The translations under genes were made by a program, and so were the position numbers. DNA of 64,000 bases, taken from positions 4,333,501 through 4,397,500 of the forward strand of contig CANJKZ010001109.1 of the NCBI GenBank assembly GCA_947471745.1, in the 5' to 3' direction. Position 1 is the stretch's first letter. Every line of letters starts with the position of its first letter. Under the pieces are notes generated by a model. It had not been told where the DNA came from. It saw only the letters and a program-made list of their open reading frames with translations, and made no database searches. Source of the DNA: Closterium sp. Naga37s-1 (Eukaryota; Streptophyta; Zygnematophyceae; Desmidiales; Closteriaceae). This document shows, piece after piece, positions 43,269-62,099 of the stretch.

Positions 43269-44869
43269 GGTCGCTCGCAACATCTGTAAATAATATACCG
43301 TGAGGTTCTGGTTTTCTCTTTATGTACACATTCACTTAAAAGTTGAAGAAAATATTTCCATGAAAGACCGACTACCTGAGCATTGAAGCAGGCTACGAGT
43401 GGTCTGTAAATGGTTGGCCTAAATGTGGTGCCACCCACTATTCCATGCATCCGATAGTCAATTTCATCCAAGGTAGTCAATTTCATAACATGGCGCCCAT
43501 TAACATCCAATCTCATCGCACACGACCCACGCCAGCACACACCATCCCGTATTTTCACACTTACCATCCCGTGCAATCACACACCCCATCTAATGCAGTC
43601 AGACCCACCATCCCATACCATCAGACGAACAGTTTCATCGTACAGTAGCATACATAACATTTCTGCCATTGCACACACCATCCGATCATGCAACACGCGG
43701 GCTGGCATATGATATCCTGCCTGTTTGCGGAAGGCTTTCGCAAAACGAACGCACACCCCCATGAAAAGCGACTCTCTCAAGGGATTGTCGCGTTGGCTGA
43801 GCGAACGGAGTGTGGGATTGGTCTGTGCTTGCTCAATCCTCCGTTGCTGGATTTGAATCAGCAGCCTGAGTAATAGAGGCCTGTGATACGAAAAGGAAGA
43901 CAGGCTTTGGGTTGTCTTCTCTATAAGAATTCTCTTCCATGTTTAGAAACATAATTTCTACAAAATGAGGGCAAGTGACCGAAAGAAATTACACAAAGCA
44001 TATTCATTAGGGCCCTATACATGTTCTATTTACATGTCCAATCCTCAACCGGAACAGAAATGCGGGACAGGACAGGACAGGACAGGGGGAGAGGAACAAG
44101 CAGACAAATATAATAACAGTGACTTGGAACCAGCATTGTGCTATCACTAACTATTACTGGTAGAATAATGCAAGCCAATCACATGTATCATACAGCAACA
44201 GCAGCAGAGACAGCAGAGGCAGCTGTACTAAAAGGCAGGCTGATCAGATCTCTTCGTGATGGTGATAGCACCGTTGAGTCTATGACCAACCCATGGAGAT
44301 GGCAATGGAGGTGATGATGATGATGACATAGGTGGCAGGGACGGTGATGATGACTGGTGCAAACCAGTCAAAAGCGGTAGGCCAACCTTCATCCGGGCAG
44401 TGTGCCAAAAGCAGAAGCACAGCACAGCACGGCCCAATATGGGGCTGTTCACGAACCAATAGAATGGAGCCACCACACCACAGCGAAAGCAAAGCACCAT
44501 GATGCCTTGCCTTGCCTGAGTAATTCCTTTCCGCCTGCGCCGGAGTCTCCGGACCCCCACCCTTGGCAGAAACTGGCCATGGTATGCCACAAAGAAAGGG
44601 GGGAAGGGTGTGCACCACCAGCACATGCACACATCAGCGCGAGAGAGGAGCATGTGTGTAATCGCTCGGATCTAATACACGGACCACTTGAGAGGAGCAT
44701 GCATGTGCATGCCCTTGTCTGACTGAGGACTGCGCAAAAACACCGCTGTGGCCAGGACAGGAGCTGTGGGATGGATGGAGCGTTTCTGATTCGCGCATGC
44801 GTTGCAGGCAGAGAAACGCGCGTCGGATGGATGGGGGGTAGTCTCTATACTAATGGACCCAGGGTGGGT
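43269..44869. other. Intergenic; 3' flank of PSBS
   Basis: TGTAA occurs 17 bp after the PSBS stop. At 43440-43620 there is a diffuse CACCATCCC(G/A)-type repeat, and at 44060-44090 a short GGACA repeat. No gene is recognised. Confidence 0.45.
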
Positions 44870-44960
44870 CTGTAGGAGTGCTGCCAGGACGATTTTTGAG
44901 GCGGCTCAAAATACAGAGCTAGTGGACTCTCCGGGTAGGGAGTAGTGCTGCCAGGATACT
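44870..44960. repeat. Small duplication with central TTTTGAG palindrome
   Basis: GTGCTGCCAGGA occurs at 44878-44889 and again near 44946-44957. Right after the first copy lies TTTTGAG-GCGG-CTCAAAA (44894-44911), the same palindrome type found at duplication joints inside the beta-amylase gene. Confidence 0.65.
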
Positions 44961-45298
44961 GCTACTTGCAGCTGGAAGCCAGGCCTAGCCAACCACCAGT
45001 TGACTCCTAATGTGCTACTCGCAGGGGAGGACACTTTTGATGCTCCTCCTGCTGCCAGACAGAGGAGAAGAAAAGGGAAAGGAGGGGGGAGGAGAGGAAG
45101 GGAAATGTGGGGAGATTAGTACAAGAGCAACAGATGGGCTAGCGGATCAGATTGAGCGATGGAGGGAACCTTGTGAGCACACCGGGATGGTTGCAACTGC
45201 AAGCACACAGGAGCAGTTGTAAGCACACACTGACAGACTTCACACACATAATTGACTCACCAAAAGAATGGCTAATCTAATACACAAGCAGAAACCTC

Positions 45299-52853
<7,555 letters not shown>

Positions 52854-53424
52854 CCCTAACTACCGCTACGGGTCTACGTAAAGCTAGCTAGCAAACCCTA
52901 ACAAACTGCAGGTCGTTACCACGGAGGAAGCCAAGCCAACCACGAGACGGTAAAAAAATAAATGGATGATGATGGGATGTGGAAAGTCTATTTAGGGGGT
53001 GTGGCACGAGATAATAATACAAGGAACGTGTCTCTGATGTGGAGGGAAGATTGTGAGACTGGGATATTATGTCAGGTCTAGCCCGCGCGGGGGTAAGGAT
53101 GACGCGTGGAAAGCGTGTGAGGGGGGCCGGGGATTAGGGGAGCATGTGAGTGGAGCAGCAGAGGATAACGTTTCTCCGTCTGTTTGTGGCTCCCGCCTTC
53201 GCCTGCAGGTCCGCTCCGCTCTGCGAGCGAGGGACAAATGCATGGGCTCCGCACACCCAGGCAAGGGGGAAGAATTGGGGGAGCGGGAAGGGGGGCGAAA
53301 GGGGGCTACACCTCCGCTAGTACTACAGTGCGCTGCACAGCCTCACCTCACTCGGGCGTAAGCTTCTGTCGGAGGAAAAACTCAGGTGTGAACAAAACTG
53401 TACTGAGCGTGCATTTGTTTCGGG
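52854..53424. other. Upstream region of beta-amylase
   Basis: Holds the presumed promoter on the minus strand. I cannot point to a clear TATA box. No other gene is seen. Confidence 0.4.
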
Positions 53425-53984
53425 GCATTTACCTCGGCGGTAACACACATCGGCCTCGATCGCACCCGAATTAAAGCCCGAGTCTAGAATGGTAAGGGTT
53501 CAACTTCAAGATTCTTGAACTTGTGTTCGTCAAGAACAGGGTAACCAGGTTCAGAAAGCTGATCTCTCGCGACTCACCGAGAAGGGAGCTGGTGGGCCAG
53601 AAGGTGATTGGCCAAATGCCCCTCAGCAAAAACACCAACGAGCCTCGCGAGAAACAAGCAAGGACAAGTACCACTGTTCACTTTCGGAACTTGAAACTCG
53701 AGAACACCTTTCTAGACTCGTAGTATAGTGGGCTCCATAGCCCAAGTTCTCGTCAGTAGCCAGCATAGTTACGCCCATCTCCCCGCGCTATGCTAAGACG
53801 TTAGTAGCACATACAGATGAAACTTCCCGGCGACTTTTTCGCGCATAACAAATCCGATCTCGTAGCCATGAACAAAGACAGGACCCTCAGATTGATCGCC
53901 ACCGTGAGAATCACTCGTCGCCACTGAAGGTTATCCCAGTCCGCACTCAATGCCGGTCCGCAATAACTCAAGGCCCGCCCTCAC

Positions 53985-54460
53985 TCCCGTCGTTCACTCC
54001 CGTCGTTCTCTCTCTCCCGTCAAACTCTTTCTCCCATCGCGCTCTCACTCCCATCGCTCTCTCACTCCCGCAACGCTCTCACTCCCGTCGCTCTCTCACT
54101 CCCGTCGCTCTCTCACTCCCGCAACGCTCTCACTCCCGTCGCTCTCTCACTCCCGTCACGCTCTCACTCCGTCTCTCTCACTTCCGTCACGCTTTTACTA
54201 CCGTCGCTCTCTCACTCCCGTCGCTCTCTCGCTTCCGTCGCGCTCTCACTACCATCGATCTCTCACGCCCGCAACGCTCTCACTCCGTCGCTCTCTCACT
54301 CCCGTCGCTCTCTCATTCCCGTCGCTCTCTCACTCCCGTCGCTCTCTCACTCCCGTCGCTCTCTCACTCCCGTCGCTCTCTCACTTCCGTCGCACTCTCA
54401 CTCCCGTCGCTCTCTCACTTCCGTCCCGCTCTCACTCCCGTCACCCACGCACGTCGCTCG
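53985..54460 (+). repeat. CACTCCCGTCGCTCTCT array
   Basis: Tandem units of 16-18 bp, CTCACTCCCGTCGCTCT with variants (CCGTCACG, CCGCAACG). A Ser/Arg-rich open frame through it follows from the period and is not taken as a gene. Confidence 0.9.
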
Positions 54461-55454
54461 CACATGTCGCTCATATCTGCTCCTTCCCCCCTCTTCCCCC
54501 TTGCGCCCTTCCCCGTTCCTCCTCTTCCCATCTTCCTTTGTCACTCACACACGTCACACACGACATGCTCACACATGTTCCCATCTCCCCTCTCCTCCCT
54601 TCCCTCTCCGCTGCTCTCCTCCTTTCCCTCTCTGTCCCCCTCCTTCCCTTCTCTGTCTTCGCCTCGCCGCCCTCCCACTCATCCCCTCTCCTTCCTTTCC
54701 CTCTCAGCCCCTCTCCTCCTTTCCCTCTCAGCCCCTCTCCTCTTTTCCCTCTCAGTCCCTCTCTTCCTTTACCTCTCTCCCGTTTTCTCCCTTTATCTCT
54801 CCTCTGCCCGCTCTGCCCTTTCCTCTACCTTCCCTATCCTTATGTCCACCAACATGCCCTTTGATGAGCTCGCCACGTTTCTCCCTCCCTGTTTCTTGTT
54901 CTTCACTCCGTTTCCCCCATTGTCCTTCCCTATCTTTCCCCCCGGTCATTCCCTCCATCTCACTTATTGTCACTGCCTCCCTTTCCCATTGTCCTCTCCT
55001 CCGTTTCGCCCCTTTTTCCTTCCAACCTTTCCCCCATGTCCTTCCTTCCGTATTCCCCCTTATTTCTTCCTCCCTGTCCCACTTTCCCTCCTTCTCAAGA
55101 CCCTTGTCCGTCCCTCGGGCTCCCCGCTTCAGCTCTCCCTCCCTTTCCCCCCTGTTCTGCCCTCCCAGTTGCTGGTGTCTCCCTCCCTTTCGCCCAAGTC
55201 CTTCCCTCCGTTTCCCCCCTTGTTCGTTGCTCCGTATCCCCGTGTGCTGGATCCGTTTCTCCTCTTGTCTCCATCTTTTTCCCTTTCCGCAGCTCCCGCC
55301 CCTCCGATTTCCCCCCTGGTTTGCCCCTCCGTTGCCTTTCTCCCCTTCATCCCTCTTGCCCTTTTCCGATCATCTGTTGCCCCATGCCCCACGCCCCATG
55401 CCCCATGCCCCATGCCTCACACCTCATATCTCAACACCCTGCCACTGTGCCCTT

Positions 55455-56090
55455 CATGGTCAGATAGGGTTCCTGCCGGCGGCAGCAGCAGCCAACCTCA
55501 CAGAGGAAGTGGTGGTTCGCTTTGACTGCCTTTCCAACGCTCGAGAGCTCTCACACCCACGACCACAGGCACACCACACACCCCTGACACTGAGGTAGTG
55601 GCCTCCAACAGGGGGTAGTTGGGAGGTCAATCAAATAGTCTCTTTCGTTTGCCTTCTCTGCATTGGTATCACGTCACACTCTTCTACCATCTTTCCACCA
55701 CCCATTCCACCATACCCACCCTGACACTCATCCCTCACCCTTCCACTCTGTGCCTTACTCACTCCTTCGCTGTTTCTGTCCTTCTCTCACTTTCCCTTTG
55801 CTCTCTGTCATCTTGCTCACCCTGTTCCTTGCTCACTCATACATTTGTTGTTTCTGTCCTTTGCTCGCTGTCCCCTGCTCACCCTTCAATCTTTGCCCCT
55901 GCCTCGCTGTTGCATTCCTTGTCATTCCCCTCCCATTCCTTCCTCTGCACGCGATCCGTGCTGCCCTTCACCGTATGCTTCCCTGCTGCTCAGCCATCTC
56001 ACATCTAATTTCCTGATTTGTGTTTGTACAGGTCCGCTATGCATCAGTGCTGGTGCTGTGGTGATGTGTTGGTTGGCAGTTTGATAGTAC
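55455..56090 (+). other. Possible exon-like pieces inside element B
   Basis: At about 55465-55595 a frame reads AANLTEEVVVRFDCLSNAREL, unlike the low-complexity DNA around it. At 56033 a TTTGTGTTTGTACAG acceptor-like sequence precedes a short frame with a stop. This could be the tail of a captured host gene with one intron, or chance. The family is not recognised. Confidence 0.25.
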
Positions 56091-56539
56091 TATAATGACT
56101 TGCCATGCATTGTTTGGATCTTGGATGCTTTGTTATACCGGTATTACAAACTTTGAGCTGAGAGCAGCCGTGCACATGACCACTACAAAAAAGTGCAACA
56201 AAATTCGCAGTTGATTATCGACGCGAAGAAGACAGCTAGGAAATGTATTTTTTTTTTCCCCCGTTCTTGTTTGCTACACTGCATGCAACCTTGGCCTGTG
56301 GTGTTGGGGGCCTGGGACCTGTACACTGCGTGGTTGGAGATGGGTATGAGTGAAAGGGGGAACAGATTGAGCAGCGGAAGAGAGAGTGAACAGGAAGAAA
56401 CATAGCGAACAGGGGGAAAGAGAGTGAGCAGAGAGGAACAGAGCGAGTAGTTGGGGAGAGTATGGGCAGGAGAAACACAGTGAGCGGGAGAGAATGAGCA
56501 GGGGAAACAGATTGACCCAGGAAAATAAGGACGGAAAGA

Positions 56540-57680
56540 TGAGCAGAATGAATGGGAGGGGGATGGGAGAGCGATGGGAGGGGGATGGGAGGGGGATGGG
56601 AGGGCGATGGGAGGGAGATGGAAGGGGGATGGGAGGGGGATGGGAGGGGGGATGGGATGGGGATGAGAGGGGGGTGGGAGGGGGATGAGAGGGGGGTGGG
56701 AGGGGGATGGGAGGGGGGCGGGAGGGGGATGGGAGGGGGATGGGAGGGGGATGGGAGGGAGATGGGAGGGGGGATGGGAGGGGGATGGGAGGGGGATGGG
56801 AGGGGGATGGGAGGAGGATGGACGGGGGGTGGGAGGGGGATGGGAGGGGGATGGGAGGGGGATGGGAGGGGGATGGGAGGGGGATGGGAGGGGGATGGGA
56901 GGGGGATGGGAGGGGGATGGGAGGGGGATGGGAGGGGATGGGGGATGGGAGGGGGATGAGAGGGGGGTGGGAGGGGGTTGGGAGGGGGATGGGAGGGGGA
57001 TGGGAGGGCGGCGGGAGGGGGATGGGAGGGCGATGGGAGGGGGATGGAAGGGGGATGGGAGGAGGATGGGAGGGGGATGGGAGGAGGATGGGAGGGGGAT
57101 GGGAGGGGGATGGGAGGGGGATGGGAGGGGGATGGGAGGGGGATGGGAGGGGGATGGGAGGGGGATGGGAGGGGGATGAGAGGGGGGTGGGAGGGGGTTG
57201 GGAGGGGGAGGGGAGGGGGATGGGAGGGCGGCGGGAGGGGGATGGGAGGGCGATGGGAGGGGGATGGAAGGGGGATGGGAGGGAGATGGGAGGGGGATGG
57301 GAGGGGGATGGGAGGGGGATGGGAGGCGGATGGGAGGGGGATGGGAGGAGGATGAGAGGGGGATGAGAGGGGGATGGGAGGGGGATGGGAGGGGGATGGG
57401 AGGGGGATGGGAGGGGGATGGGAGGGCGACGGGAGGGCGATGGGAGGGGGACGGGAGGGCGATTGGCGGGGGACGGGAGGGGGACGGGAAGGGGACGGGA
57501 GGGGGATGGGAGGTCGACGGGAGGGGGAAGCGAGGGCGACGGGAGGGGGAAGCGAGGGCGACGGGAGGGGGAAGCGAGGGCGACGGGAGGGGAAAGCGAG
57601 GGCGACGGGAGGGGAAAGCGAGGGCGATGGGCGGGGGAAGCGAGGGCGATGGGCGGGGGAAGCTGGTGCGACGGATGGGG
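56540..57680. repeat. GGGATGGGAGGGG array, over 1 kb
   Basis: Units of about 11-12 bp, GGGGGATGGGAG, tandem over about 0.9 kb, grading after 57430 into GGGCGACGGGAGGGGGAAGCGA units. Every unit has two or three G-runs on the plus strand. Frames on both strands (Gly/Trp/Asp-rich; Pro/Ser/His-rich) are artefacts of the repeat. Confidence 0.95.
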
Positions 57681-58188
57681 GAAGCTGTGGCGACGGACGG
57701 TGGATGCGAGATATGGACGGACGGGGGAAGCGGAGTCGACAACGCTCTAATTTCTCATCTTGCACAATATCTCCTTGCTTCACACTCGCATTCGAGCCAC
57801 ATTCCCTACCTCGGTCCTCGGATTCCTCTCGATTCCGGCATAAAAGCATATGTTCTCACATGTCATACCCAGCTATTTTACTCTGGATACTTCATATTTT
57901 CCTAACACTGATGCTCTATCTGGTCTTACGCATGTTTTTCTCAGGCTGCTCAAAGAGAGTGCTTGTGGACATGGCGGAAATCCGGGTTGTGAGCTTCATG
58001 AGAGTGGTTGGGTTTGGTTTTGTCGAAGCTGTTTGTTCAAGTTTCGGGAAGTTGAAGTTGAAGTTGCGATACACTTTCGGGCATTCTGCCTTTGCCAACT
58101 TCCTCAGGCGAATTTTTCTCTCGTCAACCTTCGCGCAACCCTTTTCAAGTTCAGTATTTATGAACCCTTGCCATTCTAGGCGCGGGCT

Positions 58189-59179
58189 TTAAGTCACGAG
58201 TCCAGATCGTAATCAAGGTATCTTATCTTCACCAGCGTGGTAACCATCAAGCCTCAATGGTCAACATTTTCGCCCGAATGGTAATAAACAGTGCATCCGG
58301 AATTCCTGGCTGGTAACTTCGCGTTCCAACCAGACTGTACAGCGTACTAGTGTTTGAGGCAGCGAAAATGAAACTGAATGTCCACGTCTACTCCACAAAA
58401 TGCGTATTTCCGTTTATAATGACGGCGTTTACAATTCCAGACGTTAGAACATCGACATGCTAACTCGTAATGTGGATAAAATCCTAACAAATGGAAAACA
58501 TAATGCATGAATAAACAAACAAATGTCACAAAAAGACACAATGTGAACCGCAAAGCTATCTCAATGATATTATTTTTGAACGCTACTACTCTCAGACCTT
58601 TGATTAAAAAGTTTACTAATTATACACAAATCAATTTATATATTACATTATTAGTAAAACAAATTTAGATATTAAAAACATTTAAAGCTTGCATTAGTAA
58701 ATTTAATATTAAACTATCTATTAAATAAAAATAAAAATCCATCCAGACATAAAACTGTCTTTTATTCATTAGATAGGCAGGAAAATAATTTTTATGGTAC
58801 GCTTGTAATTAATGTTGTAAATCCACATGAACTATAAAACTGATCATGTGATTTTTATATTTTTTGCTAAAAGGGATTTGCTATTATAGGGTATTAAAAC
58901 GTATCGCATACGTGCATGTAACACTTTGCGTTTGTAAACGTTCATCTACTAAACAATAATGCGCATTTTGTGGAGTATACGTGAATAGTCAGTTCAATTT
59001 CGCTGAGTCAAATCCTACTTGTACGGCGTACAGTTTTGTTGGAACGCGAAGTCACCAGCCAGGAATTCCGGATGCACTGTTCTTTACCATTCGGGCAATA
59101 ATGTTGACCCTCTAGGCATAACGGTTACCATGGTGGTGAAGAGAAGATACCTTTGTTACGATCTGAACACGTGGCTTAC
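58189..59179. mobile_element. AT-rich long-TIR element C
   Basis: About 150-bp inverted arms at 58193-58345 and 59022-59175, sharing blocks such as CCAGCCAGGAATTCCGGATG and GCCCGAATGGTAA. They flank an AT-rich core (58345-59020) without coding frame. The left end TTAAGTCACGAGTCCAGA resembles the TTAAAGCCCGAGTCTAGA end of element B. TTAA at the left and TTAC at the right may be the target duplication with one change. Confidence 0.75.
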
Positions 59180-59225
59180 CTCGGGTGCGATCGAGCCCAA
59201 TGTGTGTTACCACAGAGGTAAATGC

Positions 59226-59594
59226 TTTTGAGTTGAAATCGGCCGAGTGCGAACTGGTTGGGTGGGTGTACAGTACAGTATACTGTGTAGTCTGACCCAT
59301 ACGACTTTCTACAGCAGAAATTTGCCTAGTTTTCGCACCCTGTACAGTAAGTGTAAGGAATTTTCCGGATTCCTTACTGGGTCACACTGTACGCGTACAA
59401 CCCCGACTTTCGGAAAACCAGGCTCGGCCCGCCGACCTCGCCTTCCGAGCCACCACCGCGTCGCTTTCGGGTTTTCCAACCCCGAACCTGCACCCAACCA
59501 TCTCGCAACCCCGCGACCTCGGCCTAGCTAGCCTTGCTATATTGTGCCTAGGCCTCGTTGTTCATTCAGACGTTGTAATCACTTCCGCATTATT
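59226..59594. other. Intergenic, nothing recognised
   Basis: Short GC-rich DNA between element C and Copia-4, with no coding frame or repeat that I can name. Confidence 0.45.
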
Positions 59595-59730
59595 TGTCAG
59601 AACATTATATAGCTTATGCTGTTGTGTAGGCTATAGTGGGGTATCCCATAGGGGGTACAACCCAATTAGGGTTTTCTATATGTACTCACCTCATTCATAG
59701 TTCATTCATCCTCGTTCTTCATTCTTCTCA
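59595..59730 (+). repeat. Copia-4 5' LTR (136 bp)
   Basis: It starts TGTCAGAACATTATATAGC and ends ATTCTTCTCA, followed at once by the primer-binding site TGGTATCGAGCAGG. It shares TAGGCTATAGTGGGGTA with the other LTRs. Confidence 0.85.
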
Positions 59731-59869
59731 TGGTATCGAGCAGGTTCCCTCGTGGGAACTGTTCCTAGGGCCCACCGTTTTTTTTTTCCTGCCCGGAGCG
59801 CACTCTGCCCCTACCCGAGTCGCGCTCCCCTCTCTCTTGGCCCCTAGTGGCCCCTTTAGCCGCCCGTCA

Positions 59870-60720
59870 CGGCCCTTAGACGCCCGCGCGCCGCCCGTCC
59901 CGGCCCCTTAGACGCCCGCGCGCCGCCCGTCCCGGCCCCTAGACGCCCGTGCGCCACCCGGCCCGGCCCCTAGACGCCCGCGCGCCGCCCGTCCCGGCCC
60001 CTAGACGCCCGCGCGCCGCCCGTCCCGGCCCCTAGACGCCCGCGCGCCGCCCGTCCCGGCCCCTCGACGCCCGCGCGCCGCCCGTCCCGGCCCCTCGACG
60101 CCCTCGCGCCGCCCGTCCCGGCCCCTCGCCGCCCGTGAGCCGCCCGTCCCGGCCCCTAGACGCCCGCGCGCCGCCCGTCCCGGCCCCTAGACGCCCGCGC
60201 GCCGCCCGTCCCGGCCCCTCGACGCCCACGCGCCGCCCGTCCCGGCCCCTAGACGCCCGCGCGCCACCCGGCCCGACCCCTAGACGCCCGCGCGCCGCCC
60301 GTCCCGGCCCCTCGACGCCCGCGCGCCGCCCGTCCCGGCCCCTCGACGCCCGCGCGCCGCCCGTCCCGGCCCCACGCCGCCCGTGAGCCGCCCGTCCCGG
60401 CCGCGCACCGCAGTCCCGGCCCCACGCCGCCCGTGCGCCGCCCGTCCCAGCCGCGCGCCGCCGTCTCGGTCCCCACGCCGCCTGTGCCGCTGAGGAGCTG
60501 AGCCGCCCGAGCCGCCCGAGCAGCCCGAGCCGTGCTGCCCCTCAGCAGCACAACCGAGCCGCCCGACAGCAGAGCAGCCGAGCCGCCCAGCAGCCGAGCC
60601 GCTCAACAGCCGAGCCGCCCAGCAGCCGAGCCGCCCAGCAGCCGTGCCGCCCAGCAGCGGAGCCGCCGAGCCGCCCGGCAGCCGAGCCGCCGAGCCGCCG
60701 CGCCGCCCTCCTTCCGGGCC
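59870..60720 (+). repeat. Copia-4 GC-rich leader arrays
   Basis: A roughly 30-bp tandem unit (GTCCCGGCCCCTAGACGCCC followed by a GCGCGCCGCCC block) fills about 59890-60480. AGCCGAGCCGCCCAGC-type units follow (60540-60700). The second array matches that of Copia-3; the first does not. Confidence 0.85.
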
Positions 60721-60806
60721 GCCCGACCTGTCCAGTCTGGTGAGCACAGCGCCCTTTCACTGCACTGCCCTCACCCTACTGTTTGCGCTGCCAGTCGTCT
60801 AGGGTC

Positions 60807-61900
60807 ATGGCTACCCCTAGTGTTCTAGTCTTTGACGCTGAGGGTCGGGCCATTGACTTTGAGGTCTGGGTGGATGACCTGCAGCTGTTCTTACAGTGCG
60901 ATAGGGCAGATGGTCTCTCTCTCTTTGACCTCAACTCTGGCGCCTCCACTGCCCCTGCTGCTGACGCCGACGCCACTGTTCGCTCCCAGTGGGCCACGCG
61001 CGACGCTGCTGCACGTCTTGCTGTGCGTCGCCACCTCCCTACCTCCGAGCGTGCACACTTTAGTCAGTACAAGAGTGCTCAGACCTTGTACGACGCTGTA
61101 GTTGCGCGCTACTCCTCCCCTGCCACTGCTGCACTGAGCCGTCTCATGCTACCGTACCTCTTTCCTGACCTTGCTGCCTTTCCCACAGTCGCTGACCTCA
61201 TTACGCACCTCCGCACTAGTGACACTCGCTACCGCGCTGCACTCCCTGCTGACTTCTGCGCCAAGAACCCCCCCCCCATGTACATCACTCTTTACTACAT
61301 AGTCACTCGCCTTCCTGACTCCCTTCGCGTAGTCAGGGACCACTTTCTCTCTGTCTGTCCCACCACTCTCACTGTTGACCTCCTCGAGAAGTCCCTCCTA
61401 GCGGCCGAGAAGAGCATAGTCGCTGTAGGGGCCTCTCGTGGTGACCCGCGCACCCCCATCTTTGAGGGGTGTTCCCCCTCCCCCCTTCTGCCCTCTGTTG
61501 CCTCTGCTGCTGCGGCCGACCTCCTTGGTCTTGAGTCGGTCGGTGTGGCGTCTGCCCCTAGTGGGAGACGCCGCTCTGGCAAGGGCAAGGGGGGCAAGGG
61601 CACTAGAGGAGCGAGCGGGGGCGGTGGAGGTGGAGGTGGCGGCAGTGGGGGGAGTGGGGGTGGCGGTGGGAGTGGAGGTGGGGGTGGAGGAGTCGGTGGC
61701 GGCAGTGGAGGCGGAGGTGTCGGCGGCAGTGGCAGTGGGAGCGGGGGTGGCGGAGGTGGCGGCGGCGGAGGCGGAGGTGGAGGCGGCGGCAGTAGCGGAG
61801 GCGGCGGAGGCGGAGGAGGCGGCGGGGGTGGAGGTGGTGCTGGTCGCGGGTCTTCGCAGAGGAGTGGCTCCGGTGGTGGCTCGCGCCAGCAGCAGCAGCG
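60807..61900 (+). CDS. Copia-4 gag
   Basis: It starts ATGGCTACCCCTAGTGTTCT (MATPSVLVFDAEGRAIDF). Capsid-type sequence to about 61430 matches Copia-3 gag, followed by a glycine-rich stretch (about 61610-61850). The extent of the open frame is uncertain and the end given is approximate. Confidence 0.65.
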
Positions 61901-62099
61901 TGGTCGTGACACCTTGTCCCCTCAGCAGCTTCGTGAGTGGTACACTGCGCGTCAGCGAGGTGGGGGTTTTGGTCCGTGCTCCTACGTTTTGCGCACCGGC
62001 GACCGTGCGGGTGAGCAGTGTGGGGGTCCCCACCCCACTCAGCGCTGCTTTGGCCGCCTGACGGACGCGTGGCGTCACCAGTTCCCGGAGGCCTCAGAG

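Larger units (their letters stand above)
53471..58192. mobile_element. TTAA-type DNA element B
   Basis: The left end TTAAAGCCCGAGTCTAGAAT (53471) matches the inverted right end TTAAAGCCCGCGCCTAGAAT (at 58192); 29 of the first 32 bases are identical. The TTAAAGCCCG terminus is shared with element A. The interior holds a CTCCCGTCGCTCT-type array near the left and a G-run array near the right. Near 57520-57640 the minus strand reads TCCCGTCGCCCTCGC, the same unit as in element A. It is non-autonomous as far as can be seen. Confidence 0.7.
53425..59225. mobile_element. Composite inverted-repeat unit (outer ends)
   Basis: The segment 53425-53469 (starts GCATTTACCTC, ends TCGCACCCGA) recurs inverted at 59181-59225 with 41 of 45 bases identical. 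These two arms enclose elements B and C. The unit is either one 5.8-kb composite transposon or an older element into which B and C jumped. No transposase frame is recognised. Confidence 0.65.

Noticed and set aside
53950-55600. Ser/Arg/Leu-rich plus-strand frames up to 365 codons
   Set aside because: They run through CT-rich repeats in overlapping frames and show no domain.
56183-57849. Pro/Ser/His-rich frames of over 500 codons opposite the G-run array
   Set aside because: Produced by the 12-bp array in which no stop codon can arise; frames on both strands are open for the same reason.
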